Positions 7,545-14,693 of a stretch of 38,072 nucleotides of DNA are shown here, piece after piece (position 1 is the stretch's first letter; each line of letters opens with the position of its first letter). Where the stretch lies: assembly GCF_007827555.1 (NCBI RefSeq), contig NZ_VISS01000009.1:1-38072 (forward strand), in the 5' to 3' direction. The DNA is from Aeribacillus composti. Its GTDB lineage: Bacteria; Bacillota; Bacilli; Bacillales; Aeribacillaceae. The notes under the pieces are model-generated. The model worked only from the letters and a program-made list of their open reading frames with translations, was not told the origin of the DNA and did no database searches. Made by a program: the position numbers and the translations under genes.

Positions 7545-8570
7545 TTATTGTTTCGCTTCCTCTAAGAACTTTTTAATAACCGGTGATTTTTCAGCATATT
7601 TGTCCTTCACTTCTTTTGCGATCGAATCAAAAGCAGAGGTATCGGTAAGTTCTTTTACTTTAACTCCATGCTTTTTTAATTCCTCCAAGTTCTTATTCTC
7701 TCGTTGAATTGCTTCTTGAACACCCCAATCTGCTGCTGCTTTTAATGCTTTTTTCACAATTTCTTGATCTTCAGTCGTTAGCTTGTCATATGTTTTTTGA
7801 CTCATCACAATAACAGATGGGAACGTTATATGGTTTGTCAACGTTAAATTTTCAGCATTTTCATAATATTTTTCCGTTACTAACGCATCTAAATCAATGT
7901 CTATTCCATCGATGACACCAGTTTGCAAAGAAGTATATACTTCAGAAAGCGGCATTGCGGTTGGACCAGCACCGACTTTTTCCCAAAATTCCTGAATAGC
8001 CGGGCTGCCAATAATGCGAATTTTTTTCCCTTTCAAGTCTTGCGGAGAAGAGACATGCCCGTTTTTCATTAAAATGTGGCGGTTTCCGGCAAAAATAAAA
8101 TCAAGTCCGACAAGCCCTTGTGAATTCAGATCCTCCAACATTTGCTTTGCAGCTTCCGATTCTCTCATTTTCACCGCTTCTTCTAAATTTTTAAACGTGA
8201 ATGGCATAAACCAAGCGTTTAATGAATCTTGGCGCGTACTCATATAGGCGTTTGTCAGAAAACCAAAATCTAATGAGCCAGTTTCAAGCTGCTGTGCCAT
8301 ATCTTTTTCCAGTCCGAGTTGAGAAGCAGGATAAATTTCCAGTTTCATTCTTCCGTCTGAAAGCTTTTCCAGCTCTTCCCCGAATTTCAAAGCAGTTTGA
8401 TGCCAGACGTGAGATTCTTGTGTCACATGGCTTACTTTAAAAGTATATACGTCACCGCCTTTTTCAGAGCTTTTCTCATCCCCGTTTGCGTTATTGCCGC
8501 TGCATGCTGAAAGAATGATGACTAAAATGGACAGCATGACAAGCAACCTCATAATTCTCATTTTCTTCAT
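7545..8570 (-). CDS. dctP: TRAP transporter substrate-binding lipoprotein, DctP family
   Basis: A 341-residue extracellular solute-binding protein. The N-terminus is a lipoprotein signal: a basic start, a hydrophobic core and the lipobox ILSAC-S, so the mature protein is anchored to the outer face by its cysteine. The DctP fold is clear, with the KGKKIRI segment that supplies the carboxylate-binding arginine, then the AMPLSEVYTSLQTGVIDGID ligand-site region. The start ATG has AGGGGGA 7 bases before it. It is first in the dctPQM operon, under a strong promoter with a long palindrome and a cre-like site. The substrate is inferred to be an aromatic or other organic acid fed to the gentisate route. 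Confidence 0.93.
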   Translation of the reverse strand: MKKMRIMRLLVMLSILVIILSACSGNNANGDEKSSEKGGDVYTFKVSHVTQESHVWHQTALKFGEELEKLSDGRMKLEIYPASQLGLEKDMAQQLETGSLDFGFLTNAYMSTRQDSLNAWFMPFTFKNLEEAVKMRESEAAKQMLEDLNSQGLVGLDFIFAGNRHILMKNGHVSSPQDLKGKKIRIIGSPAIQEFWEKVGAGPTAMPLSEVYTSLQTGVIDGIDIDLDALVTEKYYENAENLTLTNHITFPSVIVMSQKTYDKLTTEDQEIVKKALKAAADWGVQEAIQRENKNLEELKKHGVKVKELTDTSAFDSIAKEVKDKYAEKSPVIKKFLEEAKQ

Positions 8571-8628
8571 GTAAAAATCCCCCTTTTTTAAATCAACTTT
8601 GTTAATAAAAGTTTGCAGATACCAAAAA

Positions 8629-8642
8629 ATGAAACGCTTTCA
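8629..8642 (-). promoter_or_regulatory. cre-like site in the dctP leader
   Basis: The minus strand reads TGAAAGCGTTTCAT, one mismatch from TGWAARCGYTWNCW. It overlaps the left arm of the palindrome at 8638-8675 and lies downstream of the predicted start of transcription. This suggests CcpA repression of uptake when preferred sugars are present. Confidence 0.5.
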
Positions 8643-8675
8643 ATAATAAACATTAAAAAACATTTATTATTGAAA
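8638..8675. promoter_or_regulatory. Perfect 13-bp inverted repeat, candidate operator of the TRAP operon
   Basis: TTTCAATAATAAA and TTTATTATTGAAA are exact inverted arms separated by 12 bases. The repeat lies just after the predicted transcription start of dctP and is followed by no T-run, so it is more like an operator than a terminator. The neighbouring IclR regulator is the obvious candidate binder. A partial match (TTTAATAATAAA on minus, near 9717-9729) occurs in the divergent region upstream of iclR. Confidence 0.55.
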
Positions 8676-8696
8676 TAGTGAATTCATTTCATTTAT

Positions 8697-8724
8697 ATTA
8701 TAATTTATCTGCTCTCTATGTCAA
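8697..8724 (-). promoter_or_regulatory. SigmaA promoter of dctPQM
   Basis: On the minus strand TTGACA (8724-8719), a 16-base spacer and a perfect TATAAT (8702-8697) form a near-consensus promoter. The predicted start near 8690 leaves a leader of about 120 bases carrying the palindrome and the cre-like site. Confidence 0.8.
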
Positions 8725-8789
8725 ACCATTTTTAATATTTATTATTTTCTAATAATTAAAAATAAAAAAGCAGCTTTCCAGCTAGAAAG

Positions 8790-9563
8790 CTACTTCTCGC
8801 TTTTAAATCCAAAGGATTCAGATAATTCGCGAGCGCATTTTATGACGTATTGGCTCACTTCATCCGTCGGCTTATGCGGGATCAGCTTCGTGAAGCCTAC
8901 CACTGTTATGGAGGCTACAAGATCATGATTAAAATCTAAAATCGGCACACTAAAAGATGAAACGTGCTCCACTAAAGGCTCTGCTGCGTAAGCAAAGTAC
9001 GTTTTTTCAATTTCAGCTTGCTCCTTTTCAAATTCCTTCCGTTGTTCTTCCGTCAATTTGCTTAACTCTTTTAACTTCCATTCCTTGATCTCAATTTCAG
9101 GCGTTTTGTTGAAAATAGCGAAAATTTTCCCTGTGGCAGACATTAAAGGCAGCCGTGTTCCAATTTGCGCTCCGATATTTAGACCGTAGTTGGCATTCCA
9201 AATATTTGCGATAACCGGCCCTTCATGCGTCCAAACTGTAAGCAGCGATGTTTGGGCTGTGTAGCGGCTGATATCTCTTAAGTACGGCGTCACCCTGCCG
9301 ATCACATCTTTGCTTCCAATTGCAGCCGAACAGTATTGAATAAATTTTCCTCCCAATGAATATGTTCCATGTCTTTTATCCCGATACAACAATCCAAGCT
9401 GCGTCAATGTGTTCAAATATTTATAGAGGTTGCTTTTTGTAATGCCGGACAACTCCTGAATTTCCGTAAATTTTAACGGATGATCATTGTTTGCAATAAT
9501 CTCTAAAATTTGCACGCCAGTTTGCAACGATTGAATGATTTGTACGTTTTTTTGCTGCTGCAT
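8790..9563 (-). CDS. IclR-family transcriptional regulator
   Basis: A 257-residue regulator. Residues about 8-65 form a winged helix-turn-helix (PLKFTEIQELSGITKSNLYK then LNTLTQLGLL). The rest is the IclR effector-binding domain (GPVIANIW, GTRLPLMSATGKIF, FSVPILDFN). A longer in-frame start at 9656 exists, but the ATG at 9563 is preceded by AAGGGGA with normal spacing and gives the usual IclR length. IclR proteins commonly sense small aromatic or organic acids and control adjacent catabolic operons. Here it sits between the TRAP/gentisate genes and the divergent monooxygenase, so it probably controls one or both sides. Whether it activates or represses cannot be read from sequence. Confidence 0.9.
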   Translation of the reverse strand: MQQQKNVQIIQSLQTGVQILEIIANNDHPLKFTEIQELSGITKSNLYKYLNTLTQLGLLYRDKRHGTYSLGGKFIQYCSAAIGSKDVIGRVTPYLRDISRYTAQTSLLTVWTHEGPVIANIWNANYGLNIGAQIGTRLPLMSATGKIFAIFNKTPEIEIKEWKLKELSKLTEEQRKEFEKEQAEIEKTYFAYAAEPLVEHVSSFSVPILDFNHDLVASITVVGFTKLIPHKPTDEVSQYVIKCARELSESFGFKSEK

Positions 9564-9938
9564 TTCTCTTCCCCTTTTAATCCATTTTTTAACCCAATAT
9601 CCAAATTCTTTTATAAACATGAATGTAACAAGGAACTTTGAAAAAATCAAACACAATAAAATAACTGAAAAATTTTTATTTTATTAAAGTTGACAATTTT
9701 AAATTATTTATTTATTTTTATTATTAAATAACAATGTTATCTAATAGTGTATTTTATGACCCAAAAGTGAAAGACTAACACTACCATTTTCCAAAACATT
9801 GAATGCGCTTCCAATTTTTCATTAGTCACGTTTTCTAATAACACAGATCAAGAGTAGGAACCGTTAAAAATTTAAGCAAAATGTATTGCCTAAGGAATGC
9901 TTTTAGGCCACACAATTTTCCCGACTATTTCTGCATGG
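9564..9938. other. Divergent intergenic region upstream of the IclR gene
   Basis: This AT-rich stretch of 375 bases has no gene I can support. It holds a plus-strand TTGACA (9690-9695) with a poor TATTTT -10 at 17 bases, an AT-rich sequence related to one arm of the dctP palindrome (about 9717-9729), and a 6-bp-arm hairpin GCCTAA/TTAGGC (about 9889-9909). Promoters for the IclR gene and for the plus-strand pseudogene/monooxygenase unit should lie here. Confidence 0.5.
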
Positions 9939-10221
9939 ATGCAAAAGCTTCCGAAAGGGTTCCTTTCGAACGCCCATAGACATATGCACACATCGATTTA
10001 TCATGCTCCGTTATACGATCATTAACGGCACTCGATTTAACTGGGAAAAAGAAGATTTTTTCGTTGTCCCGAACTGGGCGTGGCATGAACACGTTGCGGA
10101 ATAAGAAAGCTATTTATTCTCAACAAATGATTTGCCAATACTTGAAAAATTCGGATTGAAACGTTTGAGCAGTCAAAACGGTCATCAAGAAGTAAAAGAT
10201 GAGTTTACACCAGCCTTATAA
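9939..10221 (+). pseudogene. Decayed C-terminal fragment of a second gentisate dioxygenase (cupin)
   Basis: Plus-strand reading gives pieces that align with the C-terminal cupin of the intact dioxygenase at 3877-4992. First comes HRHMHTSIYHA (intact gene: HRHVHSAIYHV). After a small deletion and frameshift near 10005 it reads YTIINGTRFNWEKEDFFVVP, then NWAWHEH (intact: GDFFILPPWSWHEH). An in-frame TAA at 10102-10104 interrupts it. ESYLFSTNDLPILEKFG and the ending DEFTPAL follow, matching AYLFSFNDKPVMDILG and KVFTPGP. It ends at TAA 10219-10221, 77 bases before the monooxygenase. The N-terminal cupin is missing. It is diverged in sequence from the intact copy, so it is an old paralogue or xenologue rather than a recent duplication. 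Confidence 0.85.
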
Positions 10222-10298
10222 ATTGAAATTTGTAAAAAGTGAACTTGAAGCAATTGTCGATTCATTTCATTTTTCATTCTAATAAGGGGGATCAATAT

Positions 10299-11489
10299 AT
10301 GAAAAACAGTCAAACAGATTTAATCATTGTCGGCGGGGGGATAGGCGGTCTTTCGGCTGCTCTAGCGGCAGCGGAAGCCGGAAAAACTTCATTAGTTTTG
10401 GAAAGAGCTCCTCAGTTTGGTGAAGTCGGAGCAGGCATTCAATTGGGGCCAAATGCAACCGCTGTGCTGAAACGATTTGGAGTCATGGAGGAAATTTCAA
10501 AAGTTGCTGTATTTCCAAAACGTCTTGTGCTAAAAGATGTTTATACGGCAAAAGAGTTGTCAGCAATGGACCTTGGCGAAGCATTCAAAGCCCGATACAA
10601 ACATCCGTATCTCGTTTTGCACCGTTCCGATCTCCACCGAATTTTGCTTGAAGCTTGCAAGAAAACAGGTATGGTCCGCTTCAAAAACAACCAAACAATT
10701 GAGACTGTCAAGCAAGAACATGACGTTGTTTCTGTTTACTGCCAAAGCGGAGAAATGTTCACGGCTGATGCCGTCATCGGAGCAGACGGACTTTGGTCAA
10801 AGCTTAGAAAATATTTCGTTGATGACGAACCCATTTGCTCTGAATATGTTGCTTACAGAGGAACCATACCGATTTCCGAAATTTCAAACGCAAACTTAGA
10901 CGATGTCGTCATGTGGATCGGCCCTTATTTGCATTTAGTACAATATCCAGTAAGACGCGGAGAGCTTTATAATCAAGTGGTCGTGTTTAAATCTTACAAT
11001 TATAAGGCAAATTCCGATGATTGGGGCACACCTGAAGAAATGGACAGACGATTTAAAGGATGCCATCCGGATGTGAAAAATGCCTTAACATTTATACAAC
11101 GGCAAATTCGCTGGCCGATGTATGACAGGCTGCCAATTAACAATTGGACAAAAGGGAAGGTTACATTGCTTGGCGATGCAGCTCATCCTATGCTGCAATA
11201 TTTAGCTCAAGGAGGCTGCCAGGCGCTTGAAGATGCTTCTTATCTTGCAGATATGCTCAAAAAATATCCGGACAGCTATGAGCAAGCATTCGCCGATTTT
11301 CAGAAAGAGCGGCTGCCGCGTACAGCAAAAGTACAAACGAGCGCTCGGACATGGGGTGAAATTCTTCATACTGAAGATCCTGTTGCAACACTGCTCAGAA
11401 ACACTATTTTTGAACAAAGAACTCCGCAAGACTATGAAGTGGCCGATTTCCTTTATAGCTATGACAAAACGACTAAACAAATCAATTAA
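10299..11489 (+). CDS. FAD-dependent aromatic hydroxylase (4-hydroxybenzoyl-CoA 1-hydroxylase or 3-hydroxybenzoate 6-hydroxylase type)
   Basis: A 396-residue class A flavoprotein monooxygenase. It has the FAD Rossmann motif VGGGIGG (11-17), the DG motif GADGLWS (161-167) and the GD motif GDAAHPMLQYLAQGG (292-306). It inserts one oxygen using NAD(P)H and FAD in the cytoplasm. The closest-looking family members hydroxylate 3-hydroxybenzoate or salicylate. The PhgB-type enzyme that converts 4-hydroxybenzoyl-CoA to gentisyl-CoA with side-chain migration belongs to the same class. The ligase and thioesterase nearby support that CoA-level role. A GTG at 10239 is in frame, but AAGGGGG 8 bases before the ATG at 10299 decides the start. 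It stands alone on the plus strand, after the dioxygenase remnant and before a hairpin. Confidence 0.85.
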   Translation: MKNSQTDLIIVGGGIGGLSAALAAAEAGKTSLVLERAPQFGEVGAGIQLGPNATAVLKRFGVMEEISKVAVFPKRLVLKDVYTAKELSAMDLGEAFKARYKHPYLVLHRSDLHRILLEACKKTGMVRFKNNQTIETVKQEHDVVSVYCQSGEMFTADAVIGADGLWSKLRKYFVDDEPICSEYVAYRGTIPISEISNANLDDVVMWIGPYLHLVQYPVRRGELYNQVVVFKSYNYKANSDDWGTPEEMDRRFKGCHPDVKNALTFIQRQIRWPMYDRLPINNWTKGKVTLLGDAAHPMLQYLAQGGCQALEDASYLADMLKKYPDSYEQAFADFQKERLPRTAKVQTSARTWGEILHTEDPVATLLRNTIFEQRTPQDYEVADFLYSYDKTTKQIN

Positions 11490-11545
11490 TATATGAATAG
11501 AGAAGCCTGACGTAAAAATTTGAACTTATAAAAAATATTTTAATA

Positions 11546-11589
11546 GAAAGCGGTGAAAAACAATGGATAGCCTTCGTTTCACCGCTTTC
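11546..11589 (+). terminator. Terminator-like hairpin after the monooxygenase
   Basis: A perfect 13-bp stem (GAAAGCGGTGAAA with TTTCACCGCTTTC) has an 18-nt loop and is followed by TTCAT. The tail is weakly U-rich, but stem strength and placement 57 bases after the stop support termination. Confidence 0.65.
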
Positions 11590-11694
11590 TTCATACCATT
11601 TGCACGATTCTTTTATTTTTTTTAAAAAAGGTGTACAATTAGTTTGTTGTTTAAAAAGTCTGAAAAAATGATTTTTTTCAAAGAAGGGACAAAT

Positions 11695-12915
11695 ATGGAA
11701 GAAGCAAAATTATGGACGAAAAATTTTTTTAGTATTTCAATTTGTAATTTTTTTCTTTTTATAAACTATTATTATTTGCTGGTCACCTTGCCGATCTTTG
11801 TCATTCAAGATTTAAAAAGCAGCGAAGCTGAGGCTGGCTTAATAGCAATGGTTTATTTATTTGCTGCGATCGTGACTCGCCCGTTCGTCGACCAATTTAT
11901 GGAGAAGCTTGGAAAACAAAAAATGTTGATTATTTCCTTGGTCATTTTCCTGATCGCCTCTATTTCTTATTTATTTGTCAGTTCAATTGTCTTATTATTG
12001 ATCATTCGTTTTCTTCATGGAATCGGTTTCGGGATCGCGACAACCGCAACAGGGGCGATTGTGGCAGATATCGTGCCGGAATCGAAAAAAGGAGAAGGAA
12101 TGGGATATTTTATTTTATCTTCCAATGTCGCCATGGTGATTGGACCATTTTTAGGGCTTACCTCGTTAGATCATTGGGGTTCTTTTGTCATGCTCGTCAT
12201 TGCCCTTATTTGTTCCGTTGGGGCGCTTTTGACCGGGGGAATAGTTAACCTGCATGAAATCAAGCCAAAACTAAATAAAAGAGAACTTTTCAAAGTGAAT
12301 TTCAGCTTTGAAAAACTTGTAGAGGTATCAGCATTCCGCATTGCGTTGATTGCTGCCTTTTTAGCTTTTGCTTATTCGACTGTATTATCGTTCGTCTCCG
12401 TTTTTGCGGAAAAAATGAACCTTGGCGCCGGCTCGAATTTATTCTTCGTCGTGTATGCAATCGTTTTGCTCATTTCCCGGCCGTTTACCGGAAGGTGGTT
12501 TGACCGATACGGCGCAAATGTCATTGTTATCCCATGTATCGTTTCATTTGCCTTCGGATTATTTATATTGAGCATGGCAAATACATCCTTCATCTATTTG
12601 TTAAGTGCAGTATTTATCGGTCTTGGATGGGGAACCTTGTTTCCAAGCTTCCAAACAATGGCTATACAAATTGTCCCTCCACAGAGAAGAGCGGCTTCTC
12701 TCAGCACCTTTTTATCGATCTTCGACATCGGCATCGGTCTCGGATCGTTTTTAACTGGAGCAGTTGTTGTCTTTACTGGATTTACATCTTTATATTTTTA
12801 CACTTCGCTTTATGTGTTGGTAGGTTTAGTTTTATATTGCCTCTTTGTACAGCATCGTTTTGCCAGAAAGCCGAAAAGTTTGGAGCACGATCGAAAATCT
12901 TCTCTTCAACAATAG
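11695..12915 (+). CDS. MFS transporter
   Basis: A 406-residue major facilitator superfamily protein with about 12 membrane helices. The loop 2-3 motif region reads RPFVDQFMEKLGKQKM, and the helix-4 region FLHGIGFGIATTATGAI is typical of DHA1-like drug/metabolite antiporters. The substrate cannot be inferred. The ATG at 11695 has AGAAGGGA just upstream; the longer in-frame TTG start has no good ribosome site. It is monocistronic, between two hairpins. Its upstream GTGTACAAT resembles both a -10 element and the GntR-type boxes before the acid-sugar operon, so shared control is possible but unproven. Confidence 0.85.
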   Translation: MEEAKLWTKNFFSISICNFFLFINYYYLLVTLPIFVIQDLKSSEAEAGLIAMVYLFAAIVTRPFVDQFMEKLGKQKMLIISLVIFLIASISYLFVSSIVLLLIIRFLHGIGFGIATTATGAIVADIVPESKKGEGMGYFILSSNVAMVIGPFLGLTSLDHWGSFVMLVIALICSVGALLTGGIVNLHEIKPKLNKRELFKVNFSFEKLVEVSAFRIALIAAFLAFAYSTVLSFVSVFAEKMNLGAGSNLFFVVYAIVLLISRPFTGRWFDRYGANVIVIPCIVSFAFGLFILSMANTSFIYLLSAVFIGLGWGTLFPSFQTMAIQIVPPQRRAASLSTFLSIFDIGIGLGSFLTGAVVVFTGFTSLYFYTSLYVLVGLVLYCLFVQHRFARKPKSLEHDRKSSLQQ

Positions 12916-12937
12916 CCCCCTCAGCTATGGGGGCTAT
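12912..12937. terminator. Terminator overlapping the MFS stop codon
   Basis: A perfect 9-bp stem (ATAGCCCCC with GGGGGCTAT) with an 8-nt loop starts at the MFS stop codon. It separates the plus-strand MFS gene from the convergent GntR gene and may act on both strands. Confidence 0.65.
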
Positions 12938-13013
12938 ATCATCTTCTTTCAACACATTGCAACGATAATATTTTTTCATGTATATTTAAATTTTGTTCGA
13001 AATAAATATTTCC

Positions 13014-13631
13014 TCACTGCTGAAAATAATGCAAACAAAAGTCTAAATCTTTCTGCAAATGCTCTTTCATTAATCTTTCCGCCTCATCTCCATCATGATG
13101 ATATATGGCTTTATAGATTTGTTCATGTTCATCAATCAAAAAAGGCCTTTTATAATAAACAACCGTCTTCCTAAATAAATAGATTATGGATTGCATCCGA
13201 TCAATGATATCAATCATAAACGGGTTGTTGCTTGTTTGAACAATAATATTATGAAATTTTTCATTTGCTTCCATGATTTCTTCAGTCGTTCCGGTTCTTG
13301 CTGTGACTATGCATTTCCATAATTCTTCTAAACTTTCTTCACTCATATAAGTTGCAGAATAGCGAGCCGCATATCCTTCAAGCAAAATTCTGACTTGAAA
13401 AATGTTTCGCAAGTCACTGTCCGTTGGATTTACTACTTTTTTTTGCAATATCAGACCTTCTTGCTCCAACTTGCGAATCGCTTCTCTTACAGGCGTTCTG
13501 CTCACACCCAATTCTTCCGCAATTCTTTCTTCTGTCAGCTTTGTTCCTCTTGGCAACTCCCCATTTAATATTTTATCTCTTATATATTCATAAGATTTAA
13601 TGTATGCATGTTTCGGTGTCTTTTTTGTCAA
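13014..13631 (-). CDS. GntR-family transcriptional regulator, FCD (FadR) subgroup
   Basis: A 205-residue regulator. The N-terminal winged helix (about residues 8-70) carries the diagnostic LTEERIAEELGVSRTPVREA. The C-terminal helical FCD domain has the usual acidic/histidine metal-site residues (EKFHNII and the ending EAERLMKEHLQKDL). FCD members usually sense organic or sugar acids. The start is a TTG with GAGGAG 9 bases upstream. It is divergent from the acid-sugar operon at 13803 and probably binds the TTGTATACAA-type boxes in the 171-base gap, repressing that operon until its acid inducer is present. Autoregulation is likely from the shared region. Confidence 0.9.
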   Translation of the reverse strand: MTKKTPKHAYIKSYEYIRDKILNGELPRGTKLTEERIAEELGVSRTPVREAIRKLEQEGLILQKKVVNPTDSDLRNIFQVRILLEGYAARYSATYMSEESLEELWKCIVTARTGTTEEIMEANEKFHNIIVQTSNNPFMIDIIDRMQSIIYLFRKTVVYYKRPFLIDEHEQIYKAIYHHDGDEAERLMKEHLQKDLDFCLHYFQQ

Positions 13632-13692
13632 AGCAATCGTCTCCTCTGAATAATCTCTAATGAATAGTATAAATTGTCATTAACAATATTAA

Positions 13693-13702
13693 AAGTACAC
13701 AA
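13693..13702. promoter_or_regulatory. Possible third GntR box
   Basis: AAGTACACAA is the reverse of TTGTGTACTT, 8 of 10 bases matching the box at 13750. It lies nearer the regulator gene, where it could serve autoregulation. Confidence 0.35.
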
Positions 13703-13728
13703 GTTTTTTGTATTCATTTTTAATTTTT

Positions 13729-13738
13729 TTGTATACAA
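13729..13738. promoter_or_regulatory. GntR-type operator box 1 (TTGTATACAA)
   Basis: A perfect 10-base palindrome of the FadR/GntR kind. Its centre lies 21 bases, two helical turns, from box 2, and it overlaps the likely -35 region (TATACA, 13732-13737) of the acid-sugar operon. Confidence 0.65.
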
Positions 13739-13749
13739 ATTTAATTAAA

Positions 13750-13759
13750 TTGTGTACAA
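13750..13759. promoter_or_regulatory. GntR-type operator box 2 (TTGTGTACAA) over the -10 element
   Basis: A near-perfect palindrome overlapping TACAAT (13755-13760), the likely -10 with a preceding TG. Binding here would block RNA polymerase directly. A two-mismatch cre-like sequence, AGAAAACGTTTACT, follows at 13771-13784. Confidence 0.6.
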
Positions 13760-13802
13760 TTAGACTCAAAAGAAAACGTTTACTACTGGGGGGGTTACTT
13801 CA

Positions 13803-14690
13803 ATGATTGGATTCATCGGTATCGGCATCATGGGAAAACCAATGGTTAGAAACCTTATGAAAAAAGGTCATGAAGTCACTGTTTATGATATTAACGAGGA
13901 AGCCGTTCAACAGTTGGTGCAGGAAGGTGCAATATCATCTGCCTCTCCAAAAGAAGTGGCGCAAAAAAGTAACATCATTTTTACTATGCTGCCCAATTCT
14001 GAACATGTAAAAAGCGTCATTCTAGGTGAAAACGGCATTGTGGAAGGAGCTTCCAAAGGTACGATAGTCGTGGATATGAGCTCGATCTCTCCTGTTGTTT
14101 CAAAAGAACTGGCGCAAATTTTAAAAGAAAAAGAGATTGATATGTTGGATGCACCAGTGAGCGGAGGAGAACCGAAAGCAATCGATGGCACTTTGGCGAT
14201 TATGGTTGGAGGAAAAGAAGAAGTTTTTAAAAAAGTTTTAGATTTATTTAAATGCATGGGGCAATACATAACTTTAGTCGGAGAAAATGGGGCTGGCACA
14301 ACTGCTAAACTTGCAAATCAAATCATAGTCAACGTCAATATCGCAGCAATGTCTGAAGCTTTAATTTTAGCTGCAAAAGCAGGAATCGATATTGAAAAAA
14401 TGTATCGAGCGATTCGAGGGGGGCTTGCAGGAAGCGCTGTGTTAGATGCAAAAGTGCCGCTCATTTTAGAACGCAATTTCACTCCGGGCGGAAGAATCGA
14501 TATTAACTTAAAAGATTTAACAAATGTTGTGGAAGCAGCACGTTCAATTGGCACGCCCATCCCTCTAACCTCCCAAGTATTAGAAATGTTTCATGCATTA
14601 AAGATAGATGGAAAAGCTGGTGATGATCATGCCGGTTTAATTCAATATTATGAGAAATTGGCAAATTTTGAAGTGAAAAAGGGAGTGTAA
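13803..14690 (+). CDS. NAD-dependent beta-hydroxyacid dehydrogenase (threonate/3-hydroxyisobutyrate dehydrogenase family)
   Basis: A 295-residue member of the beta-hydroxyacid dehydrogenase family. It has the Rossmann motif GFIGIGIMG (3-11), the substrate-binding DAPVSGG (116-122) and the catalytic lysine in GAGTTAKLANQ (Lys169). Known members oxidise 3-hydroxyisobutyrate, reduce tartronate semialdehyde, or oxidise L-threonate at C2. The downstream DUF1537 kinase favours a four-carbon acid sugar dehydrogenase (LtnD-like). Its ribosome site is a run of seven G (13788-13794), 8 bases from the ATG. It is first of three tightly packed genes under the GntR boxes. The exact substrate is inferred. 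Confidence 0.85.
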   Translation: MIGFIGIGIMGKPMVRNLMKKGHEVTVYDINEEAVQQLVQEGAISSASPKEVAQKSNIIFTMLPNSEHVKSVILGENGIVEGASKGTIVVDMSSISPVVSKELAQILKEKEIDMLDAPVSGGEPKAIDGTLAIMVGGKEEVFKKVLDLFKCMGQYITLVGENGAGTTAKLANQIIVNVNIAAMSEALILAAKAGIDIEKMYRAIRGGLAGSAVLDAKVPLILERNFTPGGRIDINLKDLTNVVEAARSIGTPIPLTSQVLEMFHALKIDGKAGDDHAGLIQYYEKLANFEVKKGV

Positions 14691-14693
14691 GCT

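Noticed and set aside
876-11489. Salicylyl-CoA 5-hydroxylase pathway (SdgABCD type)
   Set aside because: Not excluded, but the salicylyl-CoA hydroxylase I know of is a much larger flavoprotein than this 396-residue enzyme, so the 4-hydroxybenzoyl-CoA or 3-hydroxybenzoate readings are preferred.
11202-11496. Overlapping ORFs on both strands inside the flavin hydroxylase gene
   Set aside because: They are shadows of the hydroxylase reading frame, lack ribosome sites and show no domain features.
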